Source: Flavivirga jejuensis
GTDB lineage: Bacteria; Bacteroidota; Bacteroidia; Flavobacteriales; Flavobacteriaceae
Direction: 5' to 3'
DNA: 64,000 nt
Assembly (NCBI RefSeq): GCF_030540765.1
Contig: NZ_JAUOEL010000007.1
Location: 299,794-363,793 of the forward strand
Positions 45,061-54,206 of this stretch are shown here, one piece after another. The position numbers were made by a program, and so were the translations under genes. The notes below the pieces were generated by a model. The model was given only the letters and a program-made list of their open reading frames with translations. It was not told the origin of the DNA and searched no databases. Within the stretch, counting starts at the first letter, position 1; each line of letters starts with the position of its first letter.

Positions 45061-46674
45061 TTACATCACAGATTTAAAGCCTTCTTTTACTTCCTTTTGT
45101 TTGGTTAGACTTTTGTCATTAATCTTAAAGACAGCGTACAAAGAAACTGTCGCCATTAATAACCAGAGCATATCAAATGCAAAAACATCGTAATTGTTAT
45201 TAGAAAAAGTAATCCAAAACCAATTGCCTGTAGAAAGACCATTTACCAATGGAATACCTAACCCCAAAACTCCTCCTGCTAAAAGGGTATACTTGTTGGT
45301 GAAGTAATTATTCTTTTTAAACCAAAAGAATATAGAAGCTACAAGCCATCCTCCAAAGAGTACCCAATACAAAATAAGTTTTCGTTCAGGGTTAAGACTC
45401 TCTGGGATAAGTTTGGAAACTATAAAAGCCAATGCGGTTATGGGGTATAAAGTTAAACAAAGTGCTAAGTAAATATAACCCACCTGTGCATTGAACTTTC
45501 GCTGCTTTTCTGGTATGTGCTTTTTGTCCCTAGCCGTCAGCCATATCAATACACCCGTTATAATCACAAAACAAGTGATAAGGGTGAGTAAAAAATAGAT
45601 GGTTTTCAACATATAGTTTTGCCACGTACCTATTTCTCCATATTCCGCATGGTGGAGGTTACCAGCAACTTCATAAACAGCCTTGGTGTATTTTAAGTCA
45701 TTGGGGTCGGTTAGTGCGGTCACTTTATTTGTAGCAAAATTATAGGTGATACTTGCATGGTGATAAAACTGTTTCGTTTTTTTTAAAGTTCCAGAGACAG
45801 TAATGGTATTACTGAGATTTCCATAATCACTTACTTCAATACTATTTGATGCAAAACCTTTCCAAACGTTTTGTAGACTATCTAAAAATGGGGTTATTAA
45901 ATGAGAGGTATCTTCATTGGACGAATAAGCAAACTCGCTATCTACCATTTCTATGGTATTTTTATCTGTTTCTTTTTCAGGGAAAAGATTTTCTAACGGT
46001 TCTACTAATACCCATAAACAAAACATGGCTCCCGTTAAGGCGTACATAAACTGAAATGGCAATCCTATCATACCCAAAACCGTATGAGCATCGGTCCAAA
46101 CTGTTTTCAATTTTGCCCATGGCCGGAATACATAAAAATTGGATATTATTTTTTTCCAATGTACAATTACACCAGTTACAATGGCAAACAGAAAGAAAAA
46201 AGAAACCAAACCAGCCAAATAATACCCAAACATACCTAGTTGGTAAAAATAATGTAGCCTGTAGAATAGGAACCCCATACTGTATTTAGAATCTTTGTAA
46301 TTTTCAGTTACATAGGTTTTAGGGTTTACCGACAGCTCATATTCCTTTCCTGCATTAGGCTGTAAACTATCTTTTGAAGCGGATAGATATACATATAAAT
46401 CAGGTTCTGAATCAGAATAATAAAAGGATATATCCCTCCCTAGCACTGTATATCCTGAACTTTCTAATTTTTGTATTAATTGGTCAATATCAACATCATT
46501 TAAACTTGAAATTTGTGTTTTATCAGCTATGGCACTTGCGTTTTCCCAGGCTACAATCTCATCCCAAAATAAAGTAAAGGCACCTGCAAAAAAAATAATG
46601 TAAAGCCCAATGCTAATTACAATGCCCGTAACAGTATGTAAATGAAAAAAACGATTGTAGTTTACCTTATTCAT
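45061..46674 (-). CDS. PepSY-associated membrane protein, XusC/PiuB-like
   Basis: A 537-residue inner-membrane protein. The PepSY-TM core has helix 1 (IVISIGLYIIFFAGAFTLFW), a periplasmic PepSY region, GYYLAGLVSFFFLFAIVTGVIVHW, DAHTVLGMIGLPFQFMYALTGAMF and KTIYFLLTLITCFVIITGVLIWL; four extra helices follow. Conserved membrane-side histidines (HLHTVTG, RLHYFYQLG, DAHTVLG, LHHAEYG) resemble haem- or iron-reducing proteins. The family is linked to siderophore use, where it probably reduces imported ferric complexes; XusC of Bacteroides is of this type. It is the last gene of the island operon, 0 bp after the small membrane protein. Confidence 0.85.
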   Translation of the reverse strand: MNKVNYNRFFHLHTVTGIVISIGLYIIFFAGAFTLFWDEIVAWENASAIADKTQISSLNDVDIDQLIQKLESSGYTVLGRDISFYYSDSEPDLYVYLSASKDSLQPNAGKEYELSVNPKTYVTENYKDSKYSMGFLFYRLHYFYQLGMFGYYLAGLVSFFFLFAIVTGVIVHWKKIISNFYVFRPWAKLKTVWTDAHTVLGMIGLPFQFMYALTGAMFCLWVLVEPLENLFPEKETDKNTIEMVDSEFAYSSNEDTSHLITPFLDSLQNVWKGFASNSIEVSDYGNLSNTITVSGTLKKTKQFYHHASITYNFATNKVTALTDPNDLKYTKAVYEVAGNLHHAEYGEIGTWQNYMLKTIYFLLTLITCFVIITGVLIWLTARDKKHIPEKQRKFNAQVGYIYLALCLTLYPITALAFIVSKLIPESLNPERKLILYWVLFGGWLVASIFFWFKKNNYFTNKYTLLAGGVLGLGIPLVNGLSTGNWFWITFSNNNYDVFAFDMLWLLMATVSLYAVFKINDKSLTKQKEVKEGFKSVM

Positions 46675-46953
46675 TTATAGAAAATTTAATAGTGTTAATA
46701 GTACTAGTGCTATACCTAAATAAATAAACCAACAATGCCACCCGTTTTTAAATAAAAACGGAAATATTAATAAGGGTATCCACAGGATAAAAAGGCTATA
46801 GGTTGCCGTTTCCATAACCATTTCTCCATCAAACCAAGATAAAAAGCAAGCATGTGCCAGAAAAGACAACACATAACCACCTAATATGCCAGACGTTATT
46901 TTAGCGAAACGTTGCCAGTTGGATTTTGTAAGATGTTTAGGGTTTGCTGGCAT
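46675..46953 (-). CDS. Small membrane protein of iron-uptake type (DUF3649-like)
   Basis: A 92-residue protein with three hydrophobic segments (ITSGILGGYVLSFLAHACFLSWF, TATYSLFILWIPLLIFPFLF, FIYLGIALVLLTLLNFL). Layout and position between a DUF3325-like gene and a PepSY gene match the DUF3649 proteins that accompany siderophore receptors in Proteobacteria; the match is by architecture. It abuts both neighbours without gaps. Confidence 0.65.
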   Translation of the reverse strand: MPANPKHLTKSNWQRFAKITSGILGGYVLSFLAHACFLSWFDGEMVMETATYSLFILWIPLLIFPFLFKNGWHCWFIYLGIALVLLTLLNFL

Positions 46954-47232
46954 TTACTTCTTTTTAGGTTGAATAAAAGGAAGAAGTAAAGTCACTAAGG
47001 AAGCAAGAGTCATTAATACAATTAAACCTATAAATAAACCCGGAACTAAACCTAATCGAATAGTTAACACGTAAAAACCAAAAATAATAAGCAATGACCC
47101 AAATACTTTAAAAAAATAAGGATATTGCTGTATTCGTTTTACCCATATGTACCCATATAAAACAGCTCTTTTTGAAGTATTATAGCATAGGTAAAAACCT
47201 AAAAAAATGAACATGATAGCTAGTATGACCAT
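46954..47232 (-). CDS. Small membrane protein of iron-uptake type (DUF3325-like)
   Basis: A 92-residue protein with three helices (MVILAIMFIFLGFYLCYNTSKRA, FFKVFGSLLIIFGFYVLTI, GLFIGLIVLMTLASLVTLLLPF). The GFYLCYNTSKRA motif and the context fit DUF3325. Fragments of its start (MVLLAI) recur upstream of both sigma genes at about 52700 and 58110, showing that this gene once ended each copy of the duplicated module. Confidence 0.65.
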   Translation of the reverse strand: MVILAIMFIFLGFYLCYNTSKRAVLYGYIWVKRIQQYPYFFKVFGSLLIIFGFYVLTIRLGLVPGLFIGLIVLMTLASLVTLLLPFIQPKKK

Positions 47233-47300
47233 ACATCAAGAAATAAAATAATCGGCCCTTACCTAAAAGAAAGCAAAGGCCGAAAATTGTCTAAATAAAA
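47213..47300. repeat. Intergenic repeat, copy 1 of 3
   Basis: About 88 bp shared with 52699-52787 and 58104-58192. It covers the 5' end of the small membrane gene and the spacer to the lipoprotein gene, and includes the hairpin at 47252-47283. Confidence 0.8.
47252..47283 (-). ncRNA. Covarying hairpin, copy 1
   Basis: On the transcribed strand TCGGCC pairs with GGCCGA around a 20-base loop, followed by TTATTTTATTT. It lies between the lipoprotein stop and the next start. In copy 2 the stem is TCGGTC/GACCGA, a compensatory exchange. It resembles a weak intrinsic terminator or processing site that would lower expression of the downstream membrane genes (inference). Confidence 0.5.
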
Positions 47301-47330
47301 AAAATAAGAATTAATTTTAGAAATGAATTC

Positions 47331-48569
47331 TTATTCCTTCAATTTATCTATTCTTAAAATATATTCATAACCGCCTACAATTTCAAGACCAGCAGATACA
47401 GCTCCAGTATTTGAGTCTACTTCCCAAACGTAATCCTTTTCCGTTTCGGCATTTACCACAATATAAGCTTTGCCATTATCTATGGTCACACTTTGAAGCC
47501 CCGTTCCTTTATCTAATGGAAGTTCTAGTTTCTTTATTACGGTTGAAGAAGGTAAGTCTACAAGTGCATATAAGGCATTAAAAAGTGTATCAGGATTAGC
47601 TGCTATAGTAGCAGCATCTTCATATTTTACAATGGCTTTGCCATTACCTATATACCAAAGCCCTGAAGTAGAACCTCCTAAGGTTTCAGTTAGATTAAAA
47701 AAATAAGATTGGTCAAATGTTGTTTCTCCATTTTTAATTCTAAAAACCCCTGAATTATTATCAGCATCATAATACCACCCTGGATTAAACATCATATATA
47801 TATCATTTTCCTCATTTACAGTAGAAGATGATTCCCACATATTAATACCTCCCATTGCTAGGGTTCGAGTCTCTTCGGAAATAGATTTGGTACTCATAGA
47901 AGGATATTCTATTTCTGCTAAATAAATAGGAAGGTTTCCTTTTTCTGGCCAATCTTTGTTATAAGTATAGGTCATTAAAATCTTTCCATTTACATATTCT
48001 ATATTTCCTGTATAAATACCTGTATAATCTTGTGGAATTGCTGGTAAATCAAACTCTCCGTTGGTCATTGCCAATGTTTCAGTATTTAGTATGGTGTAAA
48101 GCAATTTATCGCGGTCGCCATTAAGTCCATAAAATATGAGAGTGGTTTCATCAATCCAAGTATGGGCATTTATAGAATTCTGATAGGTAAACGGTACTTC
48201 GCTTACTACTTGTAATTGGTCATCTTTATATTCAAATTTGGTCATCTTTCCAAAATCGGTACTGGAGCTTGGGTAGTAATAATAACCGTCTCCATTGGTA
48301 ACTATTCCATAGTCAGCCTTACTGGTTACCTCGTCTCCATTACCCTCTAAACTAATTTCACCCGTAGTGATATCATCGACACCAGCAACATATTGGGTAG
48401 TATTGGGCCAACTACCTAGTTGTAGCCAAATAGCAAATTTTGATTTACCGTCGTCAACAGGCGATTCTTCAGTGCCACCGTTATCACTATCGGAGCAAGA
48501 TAGTTGTACTATGGCCATACATATACATAGTGCTTTAAAATAGAAAGAGGGAGTTTTTAAATGTTTCAT
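47331..48569 (-). CDS. DUF4374-type surface lipoprotein, XusB-like
   Basis: A 412-residue lipoprotein starting MKHLKTPSFYFKALCICMAI with lipobox VQLSC (cysteine 25). An upstream in-frame ATG nine codons earlier is possible but less likely. The mature protein is a series of four-strand units such as NTTQYVAGVDDITTGEISL, YYYYPSSSTDFGKMTKFEYKDD, STTVNEE-like and DSNTGAVSAGLEIV, suggesting a beta-propeller. DUF4374 lipoproteins next to TonB receptors and PepSY proteins include XusB, which binds ferric siderophores at the cell surface. The receptor gene lies directly upstream, so the pair should work together. Confidence 0.78.
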   Translation of the reverse strand: MKHLKTPSFYFKALCICMAIVQLSCSDSDNGGTEESPVDDGKSKFAIWLQLGSWPNTTQYVAGVDDITTGEISLEGNGDEVTSKADYGIVTNGDGYYYYPSSSTDFGKMTKFEYKDDQLQVVSEVPFTYQNSINAHTWIDETTLIFYGLNGDRDKLLYTILNTETLAMTNGEFDLPAIPQDYTGIYTGNIEYVNGKILMTYTYNKDWPEKGNLPIYLAEIEYPSMSTKSISEETRTLAMGGINMWESSSTVNEENDIYMMFNPGWYYDADNNSGVFRIKNGETTFDQSYFFNLTETLGGSTSGLWYIGNGKAIVKYEDAATIAANPDTLFNALYALVDLPSSTVIKKLELPLDKGTGLQSVTIDNGKAYIVVNAETEKDYVWEVDSNTGAVSAGLEIVGGYEYILRIDKLKE

Positions 48570-48622
48570 TGTTATGGTATTAAATAATTGTTTCATTTTT
48601 ATAAGTGTTTTTAAATAATTTA

Positions 48623-51007
48623 TTATTTGATGAAATAGCGGAATTTTACAGAAAAAGCTCTACCGGGTTTTTGCAATCTAAAATTGTCATAAGCCAAACG
48701 GTCTGTAATATTTCGCCCTTCTAGGGCAATGTTATAAGTGCCATTTTTAAAAGAATAGGATAAGGATGCGTTTTGGATATATTGGTCAGGTATGGTGTTT
48801 ATATTGTCTTTATTCCCATAATTTTCCCAAGTGAGGTAATACCAATGTACATATTGAAAATCCCAATTCAGTTGTAAGCGGTTGTCCTTTTTGTTGAAAA
48901 CATTCGATTTTCCTATGCCAATCGTAGCATTACCAAACAACCATGGCCTATTAGGCAGTTGGTTTTTGTACGTAGGCGATTCGGTTCCGGTAGTGGAACC
49001 AAAAGGGAACTGGGTATTGTCCGTAGTTTTTTGATAGGTGGCATTGACAGCGATATTTAGCAAATCTTCATGTTTAAATTTAACTTCAGCATCTAGGCCC
49101 TTTACCAATACTTTTGAGGTGTTTTCATAACGTATTATTTGGGAATTAGATAAATAGACCACTGGGGCAATAAAATTTTCAGCATCCCGCAAAAAACCGC
49201 CAGTTTCAAAAAAGAGACTATTGCTATTCCAATTGATACCATAGAACAACCCCAAATTGAAATTATGACTGTTTTCTGGTTTCAATTCGTTATTAGCTAT
49301 TACAGTATACCCGTTACCGAACAGTTCGCCCACTTCCTGCAAACGATATGCTTTTTCATAAGAGGCTTTAAGCCCAAAATTCTCTTTAAAACTGTAACGA
49401 GACCCTATACCATAACCTATATAATCGTTCCACTGGCTAAGTGTAACCCTTTCTCCTTGAGATCCTAAACCTACAGCAAAAGGCTCATCTAACTGTAGTC
49501 CATAGTACTTAACAAAAAAAGTATTAGTTAATTTTTTGTCCAAAAAAGCTTGTTGATATGAGAGCCCTATATTGTGTTTTGCCAATTTTCCTGGAGCATC
49601 GTCTTCATCTACATTCAATTCATCCCAATTAAAGTTCTTTATATGGTCCAAAGTGTAATTAATACCAAAAGAATGCTGTGGTGTCATCTGGTAACTGAGA
49701 TTGGTACGTACAAATTTCTTTGGGCGATTTATATGGAAAATAGACGTGTTGCTCCCAAACTCGCTACTGGGTCTTTCTTGATAGGTACCATCCCAATAAT
49801 AGCGTCTGTTTAAAGTATCGGAAACTATATATTTATCTTCGGACAGAGATGCAAAAAGACTAACATCAAAATTTTTGGTTAACAGGTCTTTTTTTGCATA
49901 GCGTAATGTTCCCGAATAGGCATTTCCATTTCTTACAACACCTCCATAAACGACATCTTGATTGGTTCCAGTTTGGATTTGTTTATCAGTTTCGGAATAG
50001 CTTCCTCCAATAAAGAAAACATCTGCCCAAGGTTTATTGGTAAGTCCCAATTCCAATTGCCCAAGTGCGGTTTTATATTGGTCATGAAATCTTTTAAAAT
50101 CACCCGTAACGAACTCTGAATTGTCTTCATCAATGACCTTAATGGCACGCACACCATACATGGTGTAATCGTTATCGGAATAATTTACAAATCCAGAAGC
50201 TTTTAATAATAAGCCTGTTTTTTTGTTTATGTATTGCCCTGTAATAGATGCCTTGTGGGTATTGAACGAACCAGCACTATATGAAGCATCTAAATAGTTG
50301 GTCACATTTTTATTAGTTATAATGTTAACAGCACCGCCTAGAGCATCAGACCCCAAATGTACTGGTACCACGCCTTTATACACTACAACCCTTTCTGCTA
50401 TATTTACTGGTATGTTATTCAATGACATACTACTCCCCATGACATCTAATGGAATACCATCTATAAAAAATCGTACTGCCTTACCTGAAAGTCCGTTAAT
50501 AGAGAACTCGAAATCTGAACCTACACCGCCCTGTTCCCTGACCTTAACACCAGTACTTTTATTAAGAACCTCGTTAAGGTTTAATGTCGTGTTAGACAGT
50601 TCTTTTAATTCAATGGCATTTACACTTAAAGGTAGTTCCTTTGTTTGACGAGATTTTGATTTACTCATAATCATAACCTCATCTAAATCATTGGATGCTT
50701 CTTTTAAAATGAAATGATGGGTAATAGTTTTACCATTTTTTAGTACAACCTCTTTTTCAACAGAAACATACCCCATAAAGGATGCTATTAGGGTGTAATT
50801 TCCTGGTGGTGCTGAAAATATAAACTGTCCATCATCATCTGCAACAGCTCCGTAGGTTGTATGCTTTAAACTGATGTTGGCAAAACTTATGGGGTCTCCA
50901 CTTTGGGTTTTTATAGTCCCTGATATTTTACCTGAATTATCTTGAGCGTGACCAGTAATTATCCAGAAACATAAAGATACCAATAGCAAATATTTAGTAT
51001 ATTGCAT
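48623..51007 (-). CDS. TonB-dependent receptor, module 1
   Basis: A 794-residue outer-membrane receptor. Signal peptide 1-21 (LLLVSLCFWIITGHAQ), a carboxypeptidase-regulatory-like domain at residues 27-110 (GTIKTQSGDPISFANISL, GNYTLIASFMGY), a plug (LNEVLNKSTGVKVREQGGVG, FFIDGIPLDVMG, GSDALGGAVNII) and a beta-barrel to the end. No STN signalling domain is present, though an ECF sigma/anti-sigma pair precedes it. The downstream XusB-like and PepSY genes suggest ferric-siderophore import. It is a paralogue of the receptor at 54207. Confidence 0.93.
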   Translation of the reverse strand: MQYTKYLLLVSLCFWIITGHAQDNSGKISGTIKTQSGDPISFANISLKHTTYGAVADDDGQFIFSAPPGNYTLIASFMGYVSVEKEVVLKNGKTITHHFILKEASNDLDEVMIMSKSKSRQTKELPLSVNAIELKELSNTTLNLNEVLNKSTGVKVREQGGVGSDFEFSINGLSGKAVRFFIDGIPLDVMGSSMSLNNIPVNIAERVVVYKGVVPVHLGSDALGGAVNIITNKNVTNYLDASYSAGSFNTHKASITGQYINKKTGLLLKASGFVNYSDNDYTMYGVRAIKVIDEDNSEFVTGDFKRFHDQYKTALGQLELGLTNKPWADVFFIGGSYSETDKQIQTGTNQDVVYGGVVRNGNAYSGTLRYAKKDLLTKNFDVSLFASLSEDKYIVSDTLNRRYYWDGTYQERPSSEFGSNTSIFHINRPKKFVRTNLSYQMTPQHSFGINYTLDHIKNFNWDELNVDEDDAPGKLAKHNIGLSYQQAFLDKKLTNTFFVKYYGLQLDEPFAVGLGSQGERVTLSQWNDYIGYGIGSRYSFKENFGLKASYEKAYRLQEVGELFGNGYTVIANNELKPENSHNFNLGLFYGINWNSNSLFFETGGFLRDAENFIAPVVYLSNSQIIRYENTSKVLVKGLDAEVKFKHEDLLNIAVNATYQKTTDNTQFPFGSTTGTESPTYKNQLPNRPWLFGNATIGIGKSNVFNKKDNRLQLNWDFQYVHWYYLTWENYGNKDNINTIPDQYIQNASLSYSFKNGTYNIALEGRNITDRLAYDNFRLQKPGRAFSVKFRYFIK

Positions 51008-51114
51008 ACTACTTTTAATTATTAACAGTTAAAGGTTAACCTACACCGTTTTAATGGTTTAGGACAGTCTAGGTAGGTACGAACTATCTAGGCTTTTTTT
51101 ATTTATTATTGTGT

Positions 51115-51780
51115 TTAGCTTAGAAAAAATTGTAATCGAGGGAAATAAGCCTTAAAACCAGCCTCGTCCACCAAATGAGTTTTTTCAAAACCATTATTAT
51201 CTTTTACTTTGAAAGCAAAATATCGGATGCCTTCTTTATAATTTACACTTGCATTTTCTGAGTTAAGTACGCGATATCCTATCGCTCTTTTATGATTGTG
51301 CATAATTTCTACTTTTCCAGAAAAGACCACTTCGCTTTTCGTTTTTTTCCAATCGGAAATAATATCTTCAATACAATCGTTCTGTATTAGAGTAAAATTT
51401 CTACCAGCTATAGGTATTTGTTTTGTTTCTTTAATACAATTACCATTGATAGCCACTGTAGAATTGTTTGATGTGTTATCAAAAATTGATATTGACGAAT
51501 ACCCTACAAAAAATAATACAATACATGCCGCAGCATAACCCGAAATTTTTTGGTACAACGGAACAATTTTAACAGTAGGTTTCTTAAAAACTTCGGAAAT
51601 CTGTTGCCACATTTTTTGTTTGTGAGCTACTTTATTTTCCGCTTTGGAAAGTTGCAAAGGTGCATCGTCAAAAATATCGGATGTTAACCATTTTTCTACT
51701 ACTTCCTTTTCAATTTTGGTACAGTGACCTTTGTAATATTTTTCTAAAAGTTTGCCATCTACTTTCATTTTTTTATTCAA
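51115..51780 (-). CDS. Short FecR-like anti-sigma factor, module 1
   Basis: A 221-residue protein. The cytoplasmic part resembles FecR N-termini (LLEKYYKGHCTKIEKEVVEKWLTS, near residues 10-35), then one membrane helix (ISGYAAACIVLFFVGYSSISIF, about 82-103) and a periplasmic part of only 115 residues, shorter than normal FecR. The position between sigma and receptor genes supports the anti-sigma role. The periplasmic part resembles that of the module 2 protein (VVFSGKVEIMHNHKRAIGYRV) but no classical FecR domain can be made out. Confidence 0.78.
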   Translation of the reverse strand: MNKKMKVDGKLLEKYYKGHCTKIEKEVVEKWLTSDIFDDAPLQLSKAENKVAHKQKMWQQISEVFKKPTVKIVPLYQKISGYAAACIVLFFVGYSSISIFDNTSNNSTVAINGNCIKETKQIPIAGRNFTLIQNDCIEDIISDWKKTKSEVVFSGKVEIMHNHKRAIGYRVLNSENASVNYKEGIRYFAFKVKDNNGFEKTHLVDEAGFKAYFPRLQFFLS

Positions 51781-51937
51781 TTTTAAGATGAATTAAAAAA
51801 AGCTCGATTAGGGCTTCATTATAGTAGTAGCATAACTCTTATTTTACCGAAGTATAAAATGTATTTTTTTTTGAAAAAAAATTAATTACGTTGGTTTTAG
51901 CTCCTAAATTGGGACACCGATTTTGAGGAAAGTAGCA

Positions 51938-52486
51938 TTAAACAAGCTGTGTACTTAAGTTTGTTTTTAAGAACTTTAATGCTTTACTAATGTGATATTC
52001 TACTGCTCGTTCAGTTATCTGGAGTTGAGATGCGATTTGCTTATTACTTATTCCCTGCTCACGGCTCATTTTAAACACATTTTGGCATTGACATGGTAAT
52101 TTATCTACTAAAAGCCCCAATTCTTCAACCAAAAGTGAAAAAGAAACGTCATTCTCTGTACAATTTGCAGCATCACAATAATTTTCACAGGCTTTGTTTA
52201 AGTTGTTTTCTCTAATTACCTTATTTCTGTAATATTCAGCTACTTTTAATTTTGTTGCTCTAACTAAATAATTTTCGATATTCTTGATTTGTAAATTTTC
52301 TCGTCTTTCCCATAGCGATTTAAAAATTTCCTGAGTCATACCTTGCGCCAACTCAACCTTTTTGGTATTGTTATAGCTAACGGCATAAACTTTTTCCCAA
52401 TAAGTATTATAAACCTTTTCAAACTTCTTTGGAGTTTTAAAGTCAGTAATCTGAAGGAGATTTGTATTTGATTTTTTACGGAACAA
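51938..52486 (-). CDS. ECF RNA polymerase sigma factor, module 1
   Basis: A sigma-70 family factor of about 182 residues. No ATG is available; the frame could run from a TTG at 52537, but that codon lies inside the Fur-like palindrome. A TTG at 52486 (FRKKSNTNLLQITDFKTPKKF) aligns with the ATG start of the module 2 paralogue and is preferred. Region 2 reads VELAQGMTQEIFKSLWERRENLQIKNIENYLVRATKLKVAEYYRNK, and region 4 MSREQGISNKQIASQLQITERAVEYHISKALKFLK. It presumably drives its receptor operon. Confidence 0.87.
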   Translation of the reverse strand: MFRKKSNTNLLQITDFKTPKKFEKVYNTYWEKVYAVSYNNTKKVELAQGMTQEIFKSLWERRENLQIKNIENYLVRATKLKVAEYYRNKVIRENNLNKACENYCDAANCTENDVSFSLLVEELGLLVDKLPCQCQNVFKMSREQGISNKQIASQLQITERAVEYHISKALKFLKTNLSTQLV

Positions 52487-52521
52487 TTTTAATGGTGCAA
52501 TTTTTGCCAAAGGTAGTCTTA

Positions 52522-52538
52522 TTTGGAATAATTCCAAA
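52522..52538. promoter_or_regulatory. Fur-like operator upstream of sigma gene, module 1
   Basis: TTTGGAATAATTCCAAA is a perfect 8-1-8 inverted repeat with the GAAT-n-ATTC centre typical of Fur-family sites. It lies 36 bp upstream of the preferred sigma start. The same 17 bases are upstream of the second sigma gene (57926-57942). Confidence 0.65.
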
Positions 52539-52808
52539 TAAGTATCAAATACTTTTATGAAAACCCTCTTTTAATGTCCTATAAATTAGATATCATATTA
52601 TTATAAAACCTACAGAAAACTCTTGAAGGTCTTTGGTAATTCAGTATACAAGACTTAAGTCATGTCTGTTTTTAAAGTGAATTATATCTACTTTTAGTAT
52701 GATAGCTAGTAAGACCATAAATCAAGAAATAAAATAATCGGTCCTTACCCTAAAAGAAAGCAAAGACCGAAAATTGTCTAACTAAAAAGTGATGATTTTA
52801 TATAATTA
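52539..52808. repeat. Duplicated intergenic segment, copy 2
   Basis: The stretch 52522-52808 aligns with 57926-58213 almost base for base (GTATACAAGACTTAAGTCAT, TTTTATATAATTACTACCA). It contains the remains of a small membrane gene start and the conserved hairpin, and ends at the lipoprotein stop. The spacer is more alike between copies than the flanking genes. Confidence 0.82.
52738..52770 (-). ncRNA. Covarying hairpin, copy 2
   Basis: Stem TCGGTC/GACCGA around a 21-base loop, then a T-rich tail on the minus strand. Relative to copy 1 one stem pair changed from C-G to T-A on both sides. It follows the lipoprotein stop by about 40 bp. Confidence 0.5.
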
Positions 52809-54053
52809 CTACCATAATTTACCAATGTTTTGAATTATTCCTCCATCTAAAGTACTAACAATAGTAAAATCATTAACAGAGTTTTGTTTTAATATTACGG
52901 CTTTATCGTTCGCCTTTATGAAACCAGAGTAATAATTGATTCCATCAAAATTACCTCGAAACAATATTCTACGATAACCTTCAAGTGCAGAATATGGTTC
53001 TACCGCTTTAGAAGCAAGATCAATTAACACCGTGTGGCTTACTGATTCGTCACCCCACCAGTTCCATGCGTCATCATAAGCATCGGGCCAAGCAACTTCA
53101 TCATATTCTAATACAAGCTGATTTTTGTAAGCAAATACAACGTTACTACCATATGTAACAGGAACAACGTCAGAAAAATTAAATTCAAAACTAGGGTCAA
53201 AGTTTCCTTCAGCGTCTATTTTTAATAATGTATATGGAGAACCATATTTAGAGCTATCTATATCATAATAATTATAATAAAATCCATTTTCTGTGTTTGG
53301 TTGTATAAACCTGTTCCCATTAATATCTGTTAAAGGCCAGTAACCCGCATTAAGAATACGGTTGTCTTGTTCGTATGTTATACTTCCCGATGATGGATCA
53401 AAAACTCCTAAGGTAGAGCCTCCTTGTGGGAATAGATTTTCACAACAAGTATATTGAGCGTAGCATACAGGCCAAGCAACTTTTTCATTTAAGGCAAAAC
53501 CATACCCTGTTGCCCACATAGAAAGACCACTAGAAGCACCATTAAGTGCGGATTCTACATTGTATGTATTGCTAATTTTCATAGTTGTAGGATTCCATTC
53601 CATCACTACGCCTTCTTCCAAATCAGCTAAGAATGCTTGAGTTTCAGAAAGAAAAACAAGTGATCTTGTTGCACTAATTCCAGTTGATGCATAACTAAGT
53701 ACACTTTCAGTTTTAAATTCAAGAGTTACTTTATCTACACTCCATTTTGTAATTGTAGCTGATGAACTGGCTATAGTATAAACATATTCCTCAAAGAACC
53801 AAGTACTTACGTCTGAACCTAACTCTAAGCCTTGTGATATATCAATAGTAGTAAGCGGTTCTTCTGACGCAATTAAGTAAAAAACATGACCTTCTGGATA
53901 TTCAATAGAATAATTTTGTACCCACGCTGACTCTTTTTCATCTCCATCGTTTATAGTAGTTTCTGTATCATCGTCTTTGCAAGAAGTAAACCCTGTTGTT
54001 ATTATTGCAATTAAGAGCATAGTTTTCCAAGCCCATCTATTATTTGTTTTCAT
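52809..54053 (-). CDS. Surface lipoprotein with CC motif, module 2
   Basis: A 414-residue lipoprotein (lipobox GFTSC, cysteine 26, then KDDDTE). Repeated strand units (VFYLIASEEPLTTIDISQG, SLVFLSETQAFLADLEEGVVMEWNPTTM, LGVFDPSSGSITYEQDNR) point to a beta-propeller like that of the DUF4374 lipoprotein in module 1. A cysteine-rich loop, WPVCYAQYTCCENLFPQGGS near residues 208-226, has no counterpart in module 1. It follows the second receptor gene and should be its surface ligand-binding partner (inference). A truncated third copy is at 58214. Confidence 0.72.
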   Translation of the reverse strand: MKTNNRWAWKTMLLIAIITTGFTSCKDDDTETTINDGDEKESAWVQNYSIEYPEGHVFYLIASEEPLTTIDISQGLELGSDVSTWFFEEYVYTIASSSATITKWSVDKVTLEFKTESVLSYASTGISATRSLVFLSETQAFLADLEEGVVMEWNPTTMKISNTYNVESALNGASSGLSMWATGYGFALNEKVAWPVCYAQYTCCENLFPQGGSTLGVFDPSSGSITYEQDNRILNAGYWPLTDINGNRFIQPNTENGFYYNYYDIDSSKYGSPYTLLKIDAEGNFDPSFEFNFSDVVPVTYGSNVVFAYKNQLVLEYDEVAWPDAYDDAWNWWGDESVSHTVLIDLASKAVEPYSALEGYRRILFRGNFDGINYYSGFIKANDKAVILKQNSVNDFTIVSTLDGGIIQNIGKLW

Positions 54054-54206
54054 TTTTATATTTTTGGTTTTACAATTATTTAAATTGGCCTGCGTTTATG
54101 GAAATGTGTCCTTGTCCGATACATTTCCTAGCAGGTTTTTGTTTTTTATATCGCTTCTCTCGATATACGTTATATTTATTCTTCGTTTATTACATAAGTA
54201 TTGGTT

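Noticed and set aside
52487-52537. Upstream TTG start for the module 1 sigma factor
   Set aside because: It would start inside the Fur-like palindrome, and the extra 17 residues have no counterpart in the paralogue.
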